Source: Plutella xylostella (taxonomy: Eukaryota; Arthropoda; Insecta; Lepidoptera; Plutellidae). Taken from it: a stretch of 64,000 nucleotides of DNA. Each line of letters opens with the position of its first letter. The stretch's first letter is position 1. The notes under the pieces are model-generated. The model saw only the letters and a list, made by a program, of their open reading frames with translations, was not told the DNA's origin and ran no database searches. The translations under genes were made by a program, and so were the position numbers. Below, piece by piece: positions 25,486-35,660 of this stretch. The DNA is taken from positions 3,293,501-3,357,500 of the forward strand of contig NC_064012.1 in NCBI RefSeq assembly GCF_932276165.1. The letters are read 5' to 3'.

Positions 25486-26303
25486 GGGTAACGTAACGTA
25501 CCTAGGGACATTTTCGACTACCCCAACTTTGAATGAAGCTATCGCAGCGTACAACTAAGATATTAATGTGAAATTTTCTTTATTCGGTAGGATATATAAT
25601 CTATTATCACTAGTATTTGTGCTAAAGCTTTAGTGTGGCCAGATTTTATTAAATTAAGATAAAAGTAAAAATGCTTGTTTTGACCCAAGGTACGTTACAC
25701 GTTTGTACCTTGGGACACTGTTTCCTATAGCTTTGTACTATGGAAAATGCAAACTTCTAAATAACGCCTTATATCTCTGTTCTTATTGATTTACTGCATC
25801 TCTCTTCTGTCTAGTTTCACTCTGGCAGTAATAAGAACAGAGATATAAGGCGTTATTTAGATGTTTGCATTTTCCATAGTACAAAGCCATAGGAAACAGT
25901 GTCCCAAGGTACAAATTTAATCGTGTCCCAAGGTACAAAAAAGCAATATTTAACCAAAATTTAAATATCTTTATTTTTAATTAATAGGAATCTTTCAGAT
26001 AATTGCCATGTCATAAAATTAAATAACTGAAAAGTTATACGTGACATCCATGTCTTTATTTTGAGCATGCCTCAATGAGATAAAGCAACACAAAAAACTA
26101 TACAAAAGCTACTTTTGACTCCAAAAAACTTCATATTGTCTTCACCGCACACTCGATGCTGGTATGATCACGAGACTCACTAGTTTTGCCAAGCGAGTAA
26201 AATACTATGCCTAGGGAAGAATTTTAATGTGTTTATTTAGCCGGTTTTTAAAATACAATCAATGTCCCGAGGTACAAGCGTCCCAAGGTACGTTACGTTA
26301 CCC
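25486..26303. mobile_element. TA-flanked MITE with internal 85-bp palindrome, nested in the LTR element
   Basis: The ends are inverted repeats of 24 bp with one mismatch (GGGTAACGTAACGTACCTAG left, GGGTAACGTAACGTACCTTG right). TA flanks both sides (25484-25485 and 26304-26305), as in Tc1/mariner-type insertions. Inside, about 85 bp at 25705-25793 pairs with 25829-25915. The motif GTCCCAAGGTACAA recurs near both ends and beside the inner palindrome, at least six times in both orientations. No transposase frame is present. Confidence 0.85.
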
Positions 26304-26379
26304 TAAATTTAATTAACAAATTCCGAATTAGACTTTTACATTTTAAGAATTTAATTATAATAAAATATGAATATGAATA

Positions 26380-26624
26380 AATATGTGGGGACATCTCACA
26401 CACTGCCATCCGACCCCAAGCTAGGCAGAACCTGTGTTATGCGTGTCGGACAGCTGATATATCTACACAAATACATAGATAGATAGATACTAAATATAAA
26501 TATCAACACCCAAGACCCGAGTACAAATATCTGTCTTTAAACAAATATCTGCCCCAGCCGGGAATCGAACCCGGGACCATCGGCTCAGTAGTCAGGTCAC
26601 TAACCACTACGCCATTCGGTCGTC
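26380..26624 (-). mobile_element. tRNA-derived SINE, body type 2, nested in the LTR element
   Basis: On the - strand the element starts gacgaccgaatggcgtagtg and has a B box (GGTTCGATTCCC). It continues through the 'acccaagacc' segment and an ATAG/ATCT microsatellite, and ends near gatgtccccacata. It is highly similar to the copies at 62241-62485 and 62799-63053. It is non-coding and not a tRNA gene. Confidence 0.88.
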
Positions 26625-27840
26625 TGAAATTATAAACAAATAATAACATAAAAAGTTACATATTTTCTACATTACAGAGTTATATACCAAATCTATATCT
26701 AATATTTTATTTTATAATACTGAGAAAACTTAACTAAATTTTAATATAGGTAACGATGCAAAAGTAAATTATGCTACTCAAGCTTCCACTCTACTGTTAC
26801 TCTAGGTAGACTAGTTAAATGGTACAGGGAGGTTTAACTATACCTATAATAAACTAAATCTAATCGTAAGAGTTATGAACAACCGCTATTTATGAACAAT
26901 ACCTACATACAAAAGGAGAGAACGACATTATAAAATAAAAACTTAAAAAGAAAACGAACTAAAGTAACCAGTTTTATGAGAAGCAAAATGATCACTAATC
27001 AGCCTATTGGAAATAAATGATAATCTATAATGTGACGTGCACACTGAGTCTTTACGAAAACTTAGAAGCTACAAGTGCTGGGAGTCTGGTGCTGCATGGG
27101 GTCCATTTTGTAACTTAGGTGCTCACTAAGACGGGTTTTTGGGATATTCAACCCCTAAGGGGGAATAGGGGGTATCAAGGTCAGAGTCAAATTTTTTATT
27201 CAATGCATAAATATAAAATTTCCGCGTGACGCGATTTAGAGCAAAGTTATTGATCAGAATTGTACCGGTCATATTATGGGATATCGCATAGCACCGTTTA
27301 AGTTAGACGCTTGAAAATTCACATGCCAACTTTAGTGAATGCAAAGTTATTTGGTATTGCGTTAGTTGGCTACATGCGAAACACATAGATTATTAATTGA
27401 AATGAGTATTTTGCCATTGCCATTTGCCATACAAGTCTTTGCCGTATGCAGTCTGGTAAATCATTTTTAGTGAAGTATTTGTCAATTCTCATGTAAGTAG
27501 TTTAATACCACCATGGCAAGTTGTTGGGTGGGTAGTTCGGGAGTCGTCCACGGGAAAACATTTTAAGGCGAAGCGATGATCATAGGCAACAGCTAGTGCT
27601 AGTCATAGGAATGACCATGGCTTTATAGTCAGAGTCACGTAAAATAAGTATTATTAAAAATAAAATAAAAATATGTGTGATCGGAATGACAAAGTTAATT
27701 TAAAAAAAAGGGGCCACGTAGGGCTGTCTACTAAGCCGTGAATAATAATAATGAAAAATATGATGTCAGCTATTTTACGGTTGGATAATGGAGGAGGTGA
27801 TGACGCTTGCAGCTGTCATCATTAGCTGGGAACAGCTATA
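26625..27840. other. Interior of the LTR element, non-coding
   Basis: Nothing recognisable was seen. The stretch is AT-rich with stops in every frame, and I saw no reverse transcriptase, RNase H or integrase motif. Confidence 0.5.
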
Positions 27841-27976
27841 CCGGTCCTGGAGGGCAGGTATTCTAAAAATCCTTTGTATTTGTTAACCCAGTTTATACAT
27901 TCATGGTACCTAGGATTCCACACTTGTGAGGCGTAGTCGAGTATGCTTCGAACGTATGAGCAGAACTTGTATAAGA
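27841..27976 (-). pseudogene. LINE reverse transcriptase fragment (Jockey-like)
   Basis: Read on the - strand, 45 codons stay open and spell FLYKFCSYVRSILDYASQVW, then NPRYHECINWVNKYKGFLEYL. This matches the post-catalytic pattern 'LY.SxVRSxLEYAxxVWNPxY..HI..xE..Q..FLRYL' of Jockey-clade LINEs. Only this scrap is left. It was presumably inserted into, or carried by, the LTR element. The clade is inferred. Confidence 0.7.
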
Positions 27977-28566
27977 AAAATTTAATTAAAAAAAAATTAA
28001 AAATTGTTTATTTCAAAAACTTTTCACTTATAACTAATACAAGGTAAATACCTCCTATTAAGCATAAAAATACCTGTGCCAGGAGATCTCGCTCTCCATA
28101 TCAAATTATCATTTAAATTATTCAGTTTCAGAAATAAATGGAAGGTAACAATAATAACCTATGCACAGGTCCCTTCTTGGACAAATTTCTCGTAGTACAC
28201 TCGATTTCGGCATGAGTAATACACAACCTATCCCATCATTCGGTGTGCTGGTGGAAAATGTCTAGTTCTAAACTAAAACTACATCACATACAAATAGAAA
28301 ACCCTAATTAACACAAAACTAATAGGGCGACAAAGGCAGAAAAACAGCAACTTATGCACAAGGACTTGTTCTGACGATGAGGGACAGAACTAGAAGCTCT
28401 TATCGCCGTACATAGATCTATTTAGGGTTGCAAGAGTCTTAGGAAGAGAAGTAGCTCCTTTGCCTGGCATTTTCAGCACCCAAAACATTGTAATTTTGTA
28501 AAAACAATTTTGGCATTATTATTGAAAGACTGCTTGCTAAAGATTGTATAATATGTTTATGAGTTT

Positions 28567-29960
28567 GGTTACTGATAAAGTTCAGTACATTGTTTATGAT
28601 GATAATAATAATAATCCATTTATTTCAGATTGGTTACTGATAAAGTTCAGTACATTGTTTATGATAATAATGATAATAATCCATTTATTTCAGATTATAT
28701 GTTTGTGAGTTGGGTTACTGATAAAGTTCGGTACCTATACTCAGTACTGATAAAGTTCGGTACATTAGTAAGATGATTGTGAGTTGGGTTACTGATAAAG
28801 TTCGGTTCCTATACTCAGTACTGATAAAGTTCGGTACATTAGGCAGATAATTGTGAGTTGGGTTACTGATAACGTTCGGTTCCTATACTCAGTACTGATA
28901 AAGTTCGGTACATTAGGAAGATGATTGTGAGTTGGGTTACTGATAAAGTTCGGTTCCTATACTCAGTACTGATAAAGTTCGGTACATTAGGCAGATGATT
29001 GTGAGTTGGGTTACTGATAAAGTTCGGTTCCTATACTCAGTACTGATAAAGTTCGGTTCCTATACTCAGTACTGATAAAGTTCGGTACATTAGGCAGATG
29101 ATTGTGAGTTGGGTTACTGATAAAGTTCGGTTCCTATACTCAGTACTGATAAAGTTCGGTACATTAGGAAGATGATTGTGAGTTGGGTTACTGATAAAGT
29201 TCGGTTCCTATACTCAGTACTGATAAAGTTCGGTACATTAGGCAGATGATTGTGAGTTGGGTTACTGATAAAGTTCGGTTCCTATACTCAGTACTGATAA
29301 AGTTCGGTACGTTAGGAAGATGATTGTGAGTTGGGTTACTGATAAAGTTCGGTTCCTATAGTCAGTACTGATAAAGTTCGGTATAATAGGAAGATGATTG
29401 TGAGTTGGGTTACTGATAAAGTTCGGTTCCTATACTTTATAGTACTGATAAAGTTCGATACATAAGGAATATGTTTGTGAGTTAGGCTACTGATAAAGTT
29501 CGGTACATTATGTATATGTTTGTTAGTTAGGTTATTGATAAAGTTCGGTTCCTAAAATCTATGTTACTGATTATGTTTGGTACATGATGAATATGTTTGT
29601 AAGTTGGTTACTGATAAGGTAAGATTTACATACTATATATTAGTGATAAAGTTCAATACATTATGAATATGTTTGTAAGTAAGGTTACTGATAAAGTTCG
29701 GTTCCTATACTTTTTATATTACTGATAAAGTTCGGTACATTATGAATATGTTTGTAAGTTAGATTAATGATAAAATTAGATTCATATACTATTTATATTA
29801 GTGATAAAGTTTAATACATTATGAAAATGTTTGTAAGATAGGTTACTGATAAAGTTAGTTATTCCTATACTCTATATTACTGATAAGGTTTCGGTAAATT
29901 ATGAATATGGTTGTAAGTTAGGTTACTGAGAAAGTTCGTTTCCTATACTCCTTAGTTAAT
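28567..29960. repeat. Composite minisatellite, about 74-bp unit
   Basis: The unit contains the subunit tactgataaagttcggt twice, joined by tcctatactcag and by acattaggaagatgattgtg with agttgggt. I count at least 25 subunit copies by about 29540, then several degenerate ones. The first two units (28567-28695) are a different 65-bp form containing an ATA-rich linker and ccatttatttcagatt. The middle copies are nearly identical and both edges are diverged, as expected for arrays that expand by unequal exchange. The 'spacers' repeat with the unit, so this is not a CRISPR array. Confidence 0.92.
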
Positions 29961-30387
29961 GATAAATGTTGGGTATATATTATTAAGTTGGATTGTTTTG
30001 TATAATTAGTGTTAACCGAAGAACATTCCCATTCATTTGTTATTGTTAAATGCATTTATTGTTTCTTCCAAGTTGGGTTACTCTTGAACATTCAGTTTTT
30101 ATAAACTTTAATTCATTTAATTATGTTTAAATTTACTTTAAAAAAAGCATTGTGATTACATTTTGTTTAAATTTAATATTAGTAAACTTAGCTATATTAT
30201 TGTTAAACTTAATGATTATAAAACATATTGCTGATGTTAACTGTTTCTAAATTGTAGTTTATAAAACATAGTTTAATTCTGGTTTGATGATTGTAAGCTC
30301 TGTGCCATGGACCAATGTTCCCAGCCGATTGTTAGGTTACGCACCGGCGTCGTGCGCGGGGTCGCACACGTTGTCAGGATGGACGAT
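29961..30387. other. 3' interior of the LTR element
   Basis: AT-rich sequence is followed by a short GC-rich stretch (30330-30375, gcaccggcgtcgtgcgcggg). A second gattgttaggtt at about 30328-30339 repeats the first bases of the LTR some 60 bp before the real LTR start. No polypurine tract is evident. Confidence 0.5.
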
Positions 30388-30654
30388 TGTTAGGTTCATT
30401 AACATTGTTGGAATAAGAATTGATTTTTAACACCATAATGTAACGGAGGTTTTAAAAAAAAAACAAGTGACGTTTGGGGAATTGGTCTATGGACTCGAGA
30501 TGGATTGATTCTTGGATTTTGCGATTGATGTTAAAAATTGTAAAAGTCCGAAAAGTACGAATATAAGCGAATGGTCGAAAGTTATACGGTGTCTCATTTC
30601 ACTCAAGGATAGAATACAAGCACACATAAGAAGGATTAGCGACTGTATGCAACA
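30388..30654 (+). repeat. Right LTR
   Basis: It has the same length and, by eye, the same sequence as the left LTR. It ends GCAACA and is followed by the CTAT target duplication. Its end lies about 370 bp upstream of the BLOC1S2 start codon, in the region where that gene's promoter should be. Confidence 0.9.
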
Positions 30655-30658
30655 CTAT

Positions 30659-31021
30659 AACGACAAATACACTCTTTGAAATATATTAGGTATTATATTT
30701 TTATAAATATTGCTCAAATCTAAAAAACTATTTCTATCCGAGGCCCGTTCCAACAATAATGCCATAGAGTAAGTAATATCCTACAATCCAGACACCAAAA
30801 TAAATATTCTGGTCTGTGGTAAAAGAGAAGTGTCAAAAATGTCATCAAATCAAATGTCAAAAATCCTGCAAACTTGCAAAGTGCAAAACAAAAATCCCAA
30901 CCAAATTGTTGCTTTGCATCATAATAAATAGTGTTTTATCTTTACTTTAACACATTAAGCAATTAAGTAGACTTAGAATATAGAAGCCAATAATTGGTTA
31001 GTAGGTCATCTTTTGCAAGAC
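30659..31021 (+). promoter_or_regulatory. Presumed BLOC1S2 promoter and 5' UTR
   Basis: These 363 bases separate the LTR element from the BLOC1S2 start codon. No TATA box or initiator could be assigned with confidence. The stretch contains aaatgtcatcaaatcaaatg followed by tcaaaaatcctgc, a short internal duplication of 'aaatgtca'. The call rests on position only. Confidence 0.35.
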
Positions 31022-32474
31022 ATGACCGAAGAAAGTCCGGAGAAGTGGCCACAGGAATTCAAACCTGCAAAAGGTAAGGTCTTTTTTTCTACTTCCATGG
31101 GGAACACTGGAACTAAAATTTTATTGTATTAAAATTTTAAATTTTTTAACATAACCAATGCATGAGAGCAGAGGACTCTCGAAAGGAGCTGGGAAAACAG
31201 AAAGATAGGTACTTATATATTATACCTATACACCTACCATTTCTTGCCAAGGTGACCCACTGACCTTTTATTTGAAAATGGTCAATAATTGTGGTTTTTG
31301 GTGACTTCTATCTACGCACCTAAGCATGGTTCAAATCTGTAATTGCAGGCATGAACATATCAACTAGCACATCAAGCTTTGAGGCCCTCAACCCTCATGA
31401 CCCCAACCTGAGTCGACTGGCCACATCTCTGTTCCAGAAAACTTCAGAATATTTAACTGGGGAACTAACTGCTACTCAGGTAATTTTAGAATTTCTGTTA
31501 TTTACTACTATCAAAAAAAGTTCTTACAGAGTGATTACAGTCTATCTGATAGTACTGCAATACCACTTTCTCTAGTAAAACTATAAAATTGAGGTTTAAT
31601 ACTAGAGTGTCACTTTCATCATCATAGCCAAGTACATCCCTGCTGCTGGGGCACAGATCTTGTTCCAATGAACAAATTATTTTAGGCCTTTCACCACGCG
31701 CACCTAGTGCAGGTTGGTGAATACCATTTTGTGTTAAGGTGGTGGCATTGTGTTGCTTAACTTCAATATATGGTTCCAATTCACTGTTACCCTCCTCGTC
31801 TGCCAAATGATTTTCAATAAAGGGCAAAAGGTTCTAGAAAAGTATGAGGTAATTCTAACTGAATATCTGGCCTTGTTGGTTTCAGGATCACTATGTGCTG
31901 TTGGAAGACATCAACCAGCTGGCCATCACCAAGTACGCTGACCTGAGGCAGATTGCAGCCAACCTCGGCAAGACCATCAATGAATACAATGAAATGTGTA
32001 AGTTTCAGTATATTCTTACATATGTAACAAAATACTGTACTCAATATGTTTTTTTTTCTCACAATGGTGTAAGTTCCTGAACTTTTGCACTTTTAAGGTG
32101 TCTACAGTATAGAAATTTATGTTAGTTTAAAGTTTGTGTGTGTATGTGTGTTGCTCCTACACACAAAAAACTACTGAACAGATTATACAGGAATCTGACA
32201 ACCTGCATAGTACATGGAAAGAAAGAGACAGACATAGATTTAACATCTTAACGTTCCTTTGTGCAACTCACACAGTATCCGCTATAAAAATAAAGATTCA
32301 TATTAACAAAGTGGTTGTCCCATTCCAGTCAGCGCCAACATCGCGCCGCTGCTGCAGCAGATCGACCTGATGGAGGCACGCGTGACGCAGTTCGAGGGCG
32401 CCGCCTACCGGCTCGACGCCTACACCAGGCAGCTGCGAGCCCGCTTCAAGGAACTCGACGACAAGCGGACCTAG
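31022..32474 (+). CDS. BLOC1S2: BLOC-1 complex subunit 2 (BLOC1S2/Blos2), complete, four exons
   Basis: Exons are 31022-31073, 31349-31479, 31886-31997 and 32329-32474, all with GT/AG borders and phases that join without a break to give 146 residues. Animal BLOC1S2 proteins are about 140-145 long. Family hallmarks appear in order: LFQKTSEYLTGELTAT (about residues 45-60), a helical segment with LLEDINQLAITKYADLRQ (about 65-82), then IAPLLQQIDLMEARVTQFE and AAYRLDAYTRQLRARFKEL near the end, with heptad spacing expected for a coiled-coil subunit. The start has G at -3 and lies upstream of the conserved core. BLOC-1 is a cytosolic complex needed for lysosome-related organelles such as insect pigment granules; BLOC1S2 is also shared with BORC in animals. 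Exon 4 is much more GC-rich than exons 1-3. An AATAAA at 33674 is a possible but distant poly(A) signal. Confidence 0.96.
31612..31745. repeat. Interspersed-repeat fragment in BLOC1S2 intron 2
   Basis: The segment catcatcatagccaagtaca followed by tccctgctgctggggcacag and ccttgttccaatgaac-like text belongs to a dispersed family also seen near 24680, 33142 and 33750 (catcatcat, then actgctgggtcacgg). It is non-coding. Confidence 0.5.
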
Positions 32475-35460
32475 TATGTCACTCACTCATTACATTTATA
32501 GACTAGCTAGCTATTTTATCGGGACCTGCAAATATCGAAGCTTACGTATTATACGGTATACGTAAGGTTTCTACTAGTGCCGGTGTCCGCTACACGGATA
32601 TAAAGGGTGGTTTTTATATCTATTTTGATTACAGTTCCTCCTTAATATAAAGGCGGACACGGATGTAAGGGCTTTTCGGATAGTTGCGATATTCGATAGA
32701 TCGTTGGTATTCTGGTTTTCAGTTTTTCGCTACGGAACTCCTATGCAGCCGCAGGGTGTAAAAGAGGTATAGTAAGCTGAAATGGGGAAACTGGAGTGGA
32801 GGGTTACCCCCTGAGTCATCCATTTTTCGATTTACTATACACTTTTTTAACACCTGGATGTTATAGTGGGCCATGCTAAGTAATTCTATGGTTAGTGTCT
32901 CTAAATTATTTTCTTTGTTTCGTATTTTCCGATGACGCCTGCAGTATGGAATATCTATCTACTATCGCTACATACAATATAACCATTATGTATGTATACG
33001 TACATGCCGTTTGCCCACGTTCCTCGATACTGCGGACGTAGGTGTGTTAGGAGGTTATATATGTTTTAACCACATGTGGATGACCATAATGGTAAAAGGT
33101 TTAGCATTTCTCTTTGTTGGAGTTTGTTTATGTGATGTGATCATCATCATCACAACCTCTCACGTCCCCACTGCTGGGTCACGGGTCTCCTTCCAATGAA
33201 GGAACGGTTTTAATACGAATAATTATAACACAACTTCCACTTATACTAAATCTACTGCTGGACATATGAACCTCCTTATTCATAGAAGAGTTATAGGACA
33301 TTTTAGCTATTGAACTGTTTTGTCTCTCTCTATCAAAGAACAATAATTGTTCAACAGTTCAATAGCTAAAACGTCCTATAACTTCTCTATGAATAAGGGG
33401 GTAAGTATTTACCACAGTATTATATTCTTGGCATGCCTTATAAATCTAATGATCCTCATACAGACACTGATGTCTATCGCTGAGTTGCAGAGATGAAACA
33501 AAGAAAGACGGTGCATTTATTTCGCGGTGTAAATATTCCTTATATATTTTAAGTACTTAAGCCTTAACCTTACCTTCTTTTGTCTACACTATAACTTATC
33601 CAATCAAAGCAATACCTTAAGCAAATATGTAAGCTTTTTATTTTGTTATTACCTATTTAAAAACTTTATTTTAAATAAAGATTCTATCACAAAGTAAATA
33701 TGGTTATAATTTATAACTAACATTGATACTCATACTAATACTCCATTATCATCATCATCATCAGCCTTCTATCGCCCACTGTTGGGTACTCCACTTTTAT
33801 AATACTCCACTTTTATACTTATATCTTGATTCGTAGGTCTATGCTATTTCTATGCCATAATCAGGCTGACTTTTACACCATCACGATAAATGATGAGGTT
33901 GGTGATTGACAATAAGCCTCTGTTATTCTACAAAGACAAGCCCTTTTTCAAACGGAAAGTAATACGAAAAAAATACGTTCATCATCAGAAAATTTATAAT
34001 TTGAAGATTTATAGGTACGTGGTACGATAATTTATTCTTCTTTAATTTTGGGGTCTGTCAAATAAATATTTTTTTACTACTTCAAAGATAGTATTGTTTG
34101 TTCTCTTTACACGATCTATGTAAAGCCTTACATGCACAACCTACGTGAATTTACCTTTCGAAACTGTTCGTCGTGTCGAAATAGCGAACTATTATGTGTT
34201 CATAGAAATCATCGGTTTAAATAATTCTTGGTTCCTAATATAGATGGCACTGTTTGAACAAAAGATTAAGGACGACTGAAAAAAATCAGTGCTAACATAC
34301 TTCTGGCATACGATAGGAAATAGTAGTCACCAGGTTTTGATAATTTGCATAAAATAAACTATGTATGAATGTTTATGTTTTCTCGTATACAAAGTGGCGC
34401 CTCTAGGGGAAACCAAAAATAAACATTTGTCAAATACCTGTACGGATAATGTACTTACTGAAGTCCAGGGAAGATAACGGATGACTTAATGAAAAGTAGT
34501 AAGTACCTACAGTTCAGTTCGAACAACTAGTTCTAAAATTAGCATCGAATGTACTTTTGTAACTCGTCAAACTAACAAACCTCCTATTCCTTCTTTCCAA
34601 GATTGACAGTTCGTTAGTTTGTTTAAGCACAAAAGTCTAATCAGTTCAGCGATTGTTTTGACCGAAAACTCTGTTCAAAGCATAATACAAACTAGGCCTG
34701 GGCTTAGCGATGTTCTCAAGGCTTTCTTCATCTTATATTAGAACTAAACTTATGACATTGGAGAGTAGCTGGGATTGATCCACTGTGACAGGTCCGTAAT
34801 GTGTCCTATGGAACCTCAGAGGTGCAGAGGGTCTCCACTAACGTCTGCCACTTCCGCCTATCTTCAGCTGTCCTTGCTCCAGCTAAAATCAGCTGCTCGT
34901 AGCTCACTTTCAAAGCTTCGGCGTCATGATCTAGATTAGATCCCTAATAGCTAATGATAAATAGGGGTTCTAAACTACCGAGCCAAATAAAAACACCATA
35001 CATATTTTTTATGTTTTTATAACAAGTAGTCCCAATAAAATTTTACAAGTTCGTTTTGTACAAGATCGGAGCTCAAATCTCAGTGTTTGAAATACATAAA
35101 CATATTATTCAGATACAATATGTTGCTTAAACTGTGGAGTTAGTGCTTGAAGAGATTTTAGGGTTTACTAGAGATAAGGGATAGCATACCTAGATCCCCT
35201 ACAGCGACACCGCCCGTCTTCCCCGCTATAACCACCAGAGACAAACACACACTAACATCTACGTTATATTGTTACTGTCAACGCGTTAAAATTTGAGCAC
35301 AACTGACTTTAGAAAACATCAATATACATTTGAGTATACAACGATTTGAGCAAAAATTAACAAAAATATACTCAATTAGAATATCAGACGCCCTCGTTGC
35401 AGCCTAGTGTTTCATTACTAGCGAGGGCAGTCGGATATTCGGGGCGCTACTGCATCTTGT
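32475..35460. other. Convergent spacer, BLOC1S2 side
   Basis: No gene is supported. The stretch holds a fragment of the 'ctgagtcatcc' dispersed family at about 32763-32856, two 'catcatcatc...ctgctgggt' repeat scraps (33142-33200 and 33745-33795), and the hairpin listed separately. An AATAAA at 33674-33679 could serve BLOC1S2, but nothing confirms it. Confidence 0.5.
33271..33401. mobile_element. Hairpin MITE (about 131 bp)
   Basis: The left arm contains ccttattcatagaagagtta and the right arm, on the other strand, ccttattcatagagaagtta. Pairing continues through taggac, ttttagctattgaactgtt. The arms are about 50 bp with a few mismatches and the loop is about 30 bp. It is non-coding. Confidence 0.8.
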
Positions 35461-35660
35461 GTCAGTAGGGTCTCCCTTTGTGGCGTTAGGGTCTAGGGGA
35501 TGGGGACAGGGAGGGTGGGAGGGGAGGGTGCCCCTCGCGCGGGCGTCCCGGACGCGCGCGCGGGGGCGGGGCGGGGACGCGCGGGGCCCTCGAGGCCGCG
35601 CAGCCCGGCGCCGCGGGGCCTCAAGTCGCCGCTAGGGCGCCGCCGCTGTCTACACCAACC
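35461..35660. other. Isolated GC-rich (CpG-dense) island between the convergent genes
   Basis: About 160 bases are dominated by G, C and CpG (for example gacgcgcgcgcgggggcggg) in an otherwise AT-rich spacer. A 62-codon + frame and a longer - frame are open across it, as expected by chance at this composition. A - strand exon joining to Glut1 exon 12 would hit a stop after a few codons in the required phase, so it is unlikely to be an extra Glut1 exon. It could be a promoter, a non-coding RNA or a remnant of another gene. Confidence 0.6.

Larger units (their letters stand above)
22119..30654 (+). mobile_element. Large LTR retrotransposon derivative (8.5 kb, apparently non-autonomous)
   Basis: Two 267-bp direct repeats bound the unit. 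Each starts TGTTAGG and ends GCAACA, so they have the canonical TG...CA LTR ends. The flanks are CTAT on both sides (22115-22118 and 30655-30658), a 4-bp target duplication. Comparing the LTRs base by base I found no difference, which points to a recent insertion or to gene conversion. The interior holds a broken gag remnant (about 22766-24440), two GA-rich minisatellites inside it, a nested MITE, a nested SINE, a LINE fragment and a long 74-bp minisatellite. No reverse transcriptase, integrase or protease frame of its own could be seen, and no clear polypurine tract. It resembles the LARD class: LTR elements that lack pol and must be mobilised in trans. The orientation is inferred from the gag remnant. 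A Ty3/Gypsy-like parent is my best guess. Confidence 0.85.

Noticed and set aside
28567..29960. Regularly spaced repeats resembling a CRISPR array
   Set aside because: The intervals repeat together with the units, there are no unique spacers, no cas genes are near, and the window is from an animal.
24441..30387. A hidden pol gene in the LTR element
   Set aside because: I looked on both strands for reverse transcriptase, RNase H, protease and integrase signatures. I saw only a Jockey-like LINE scrap in the reverse orientation at 27841-27976.
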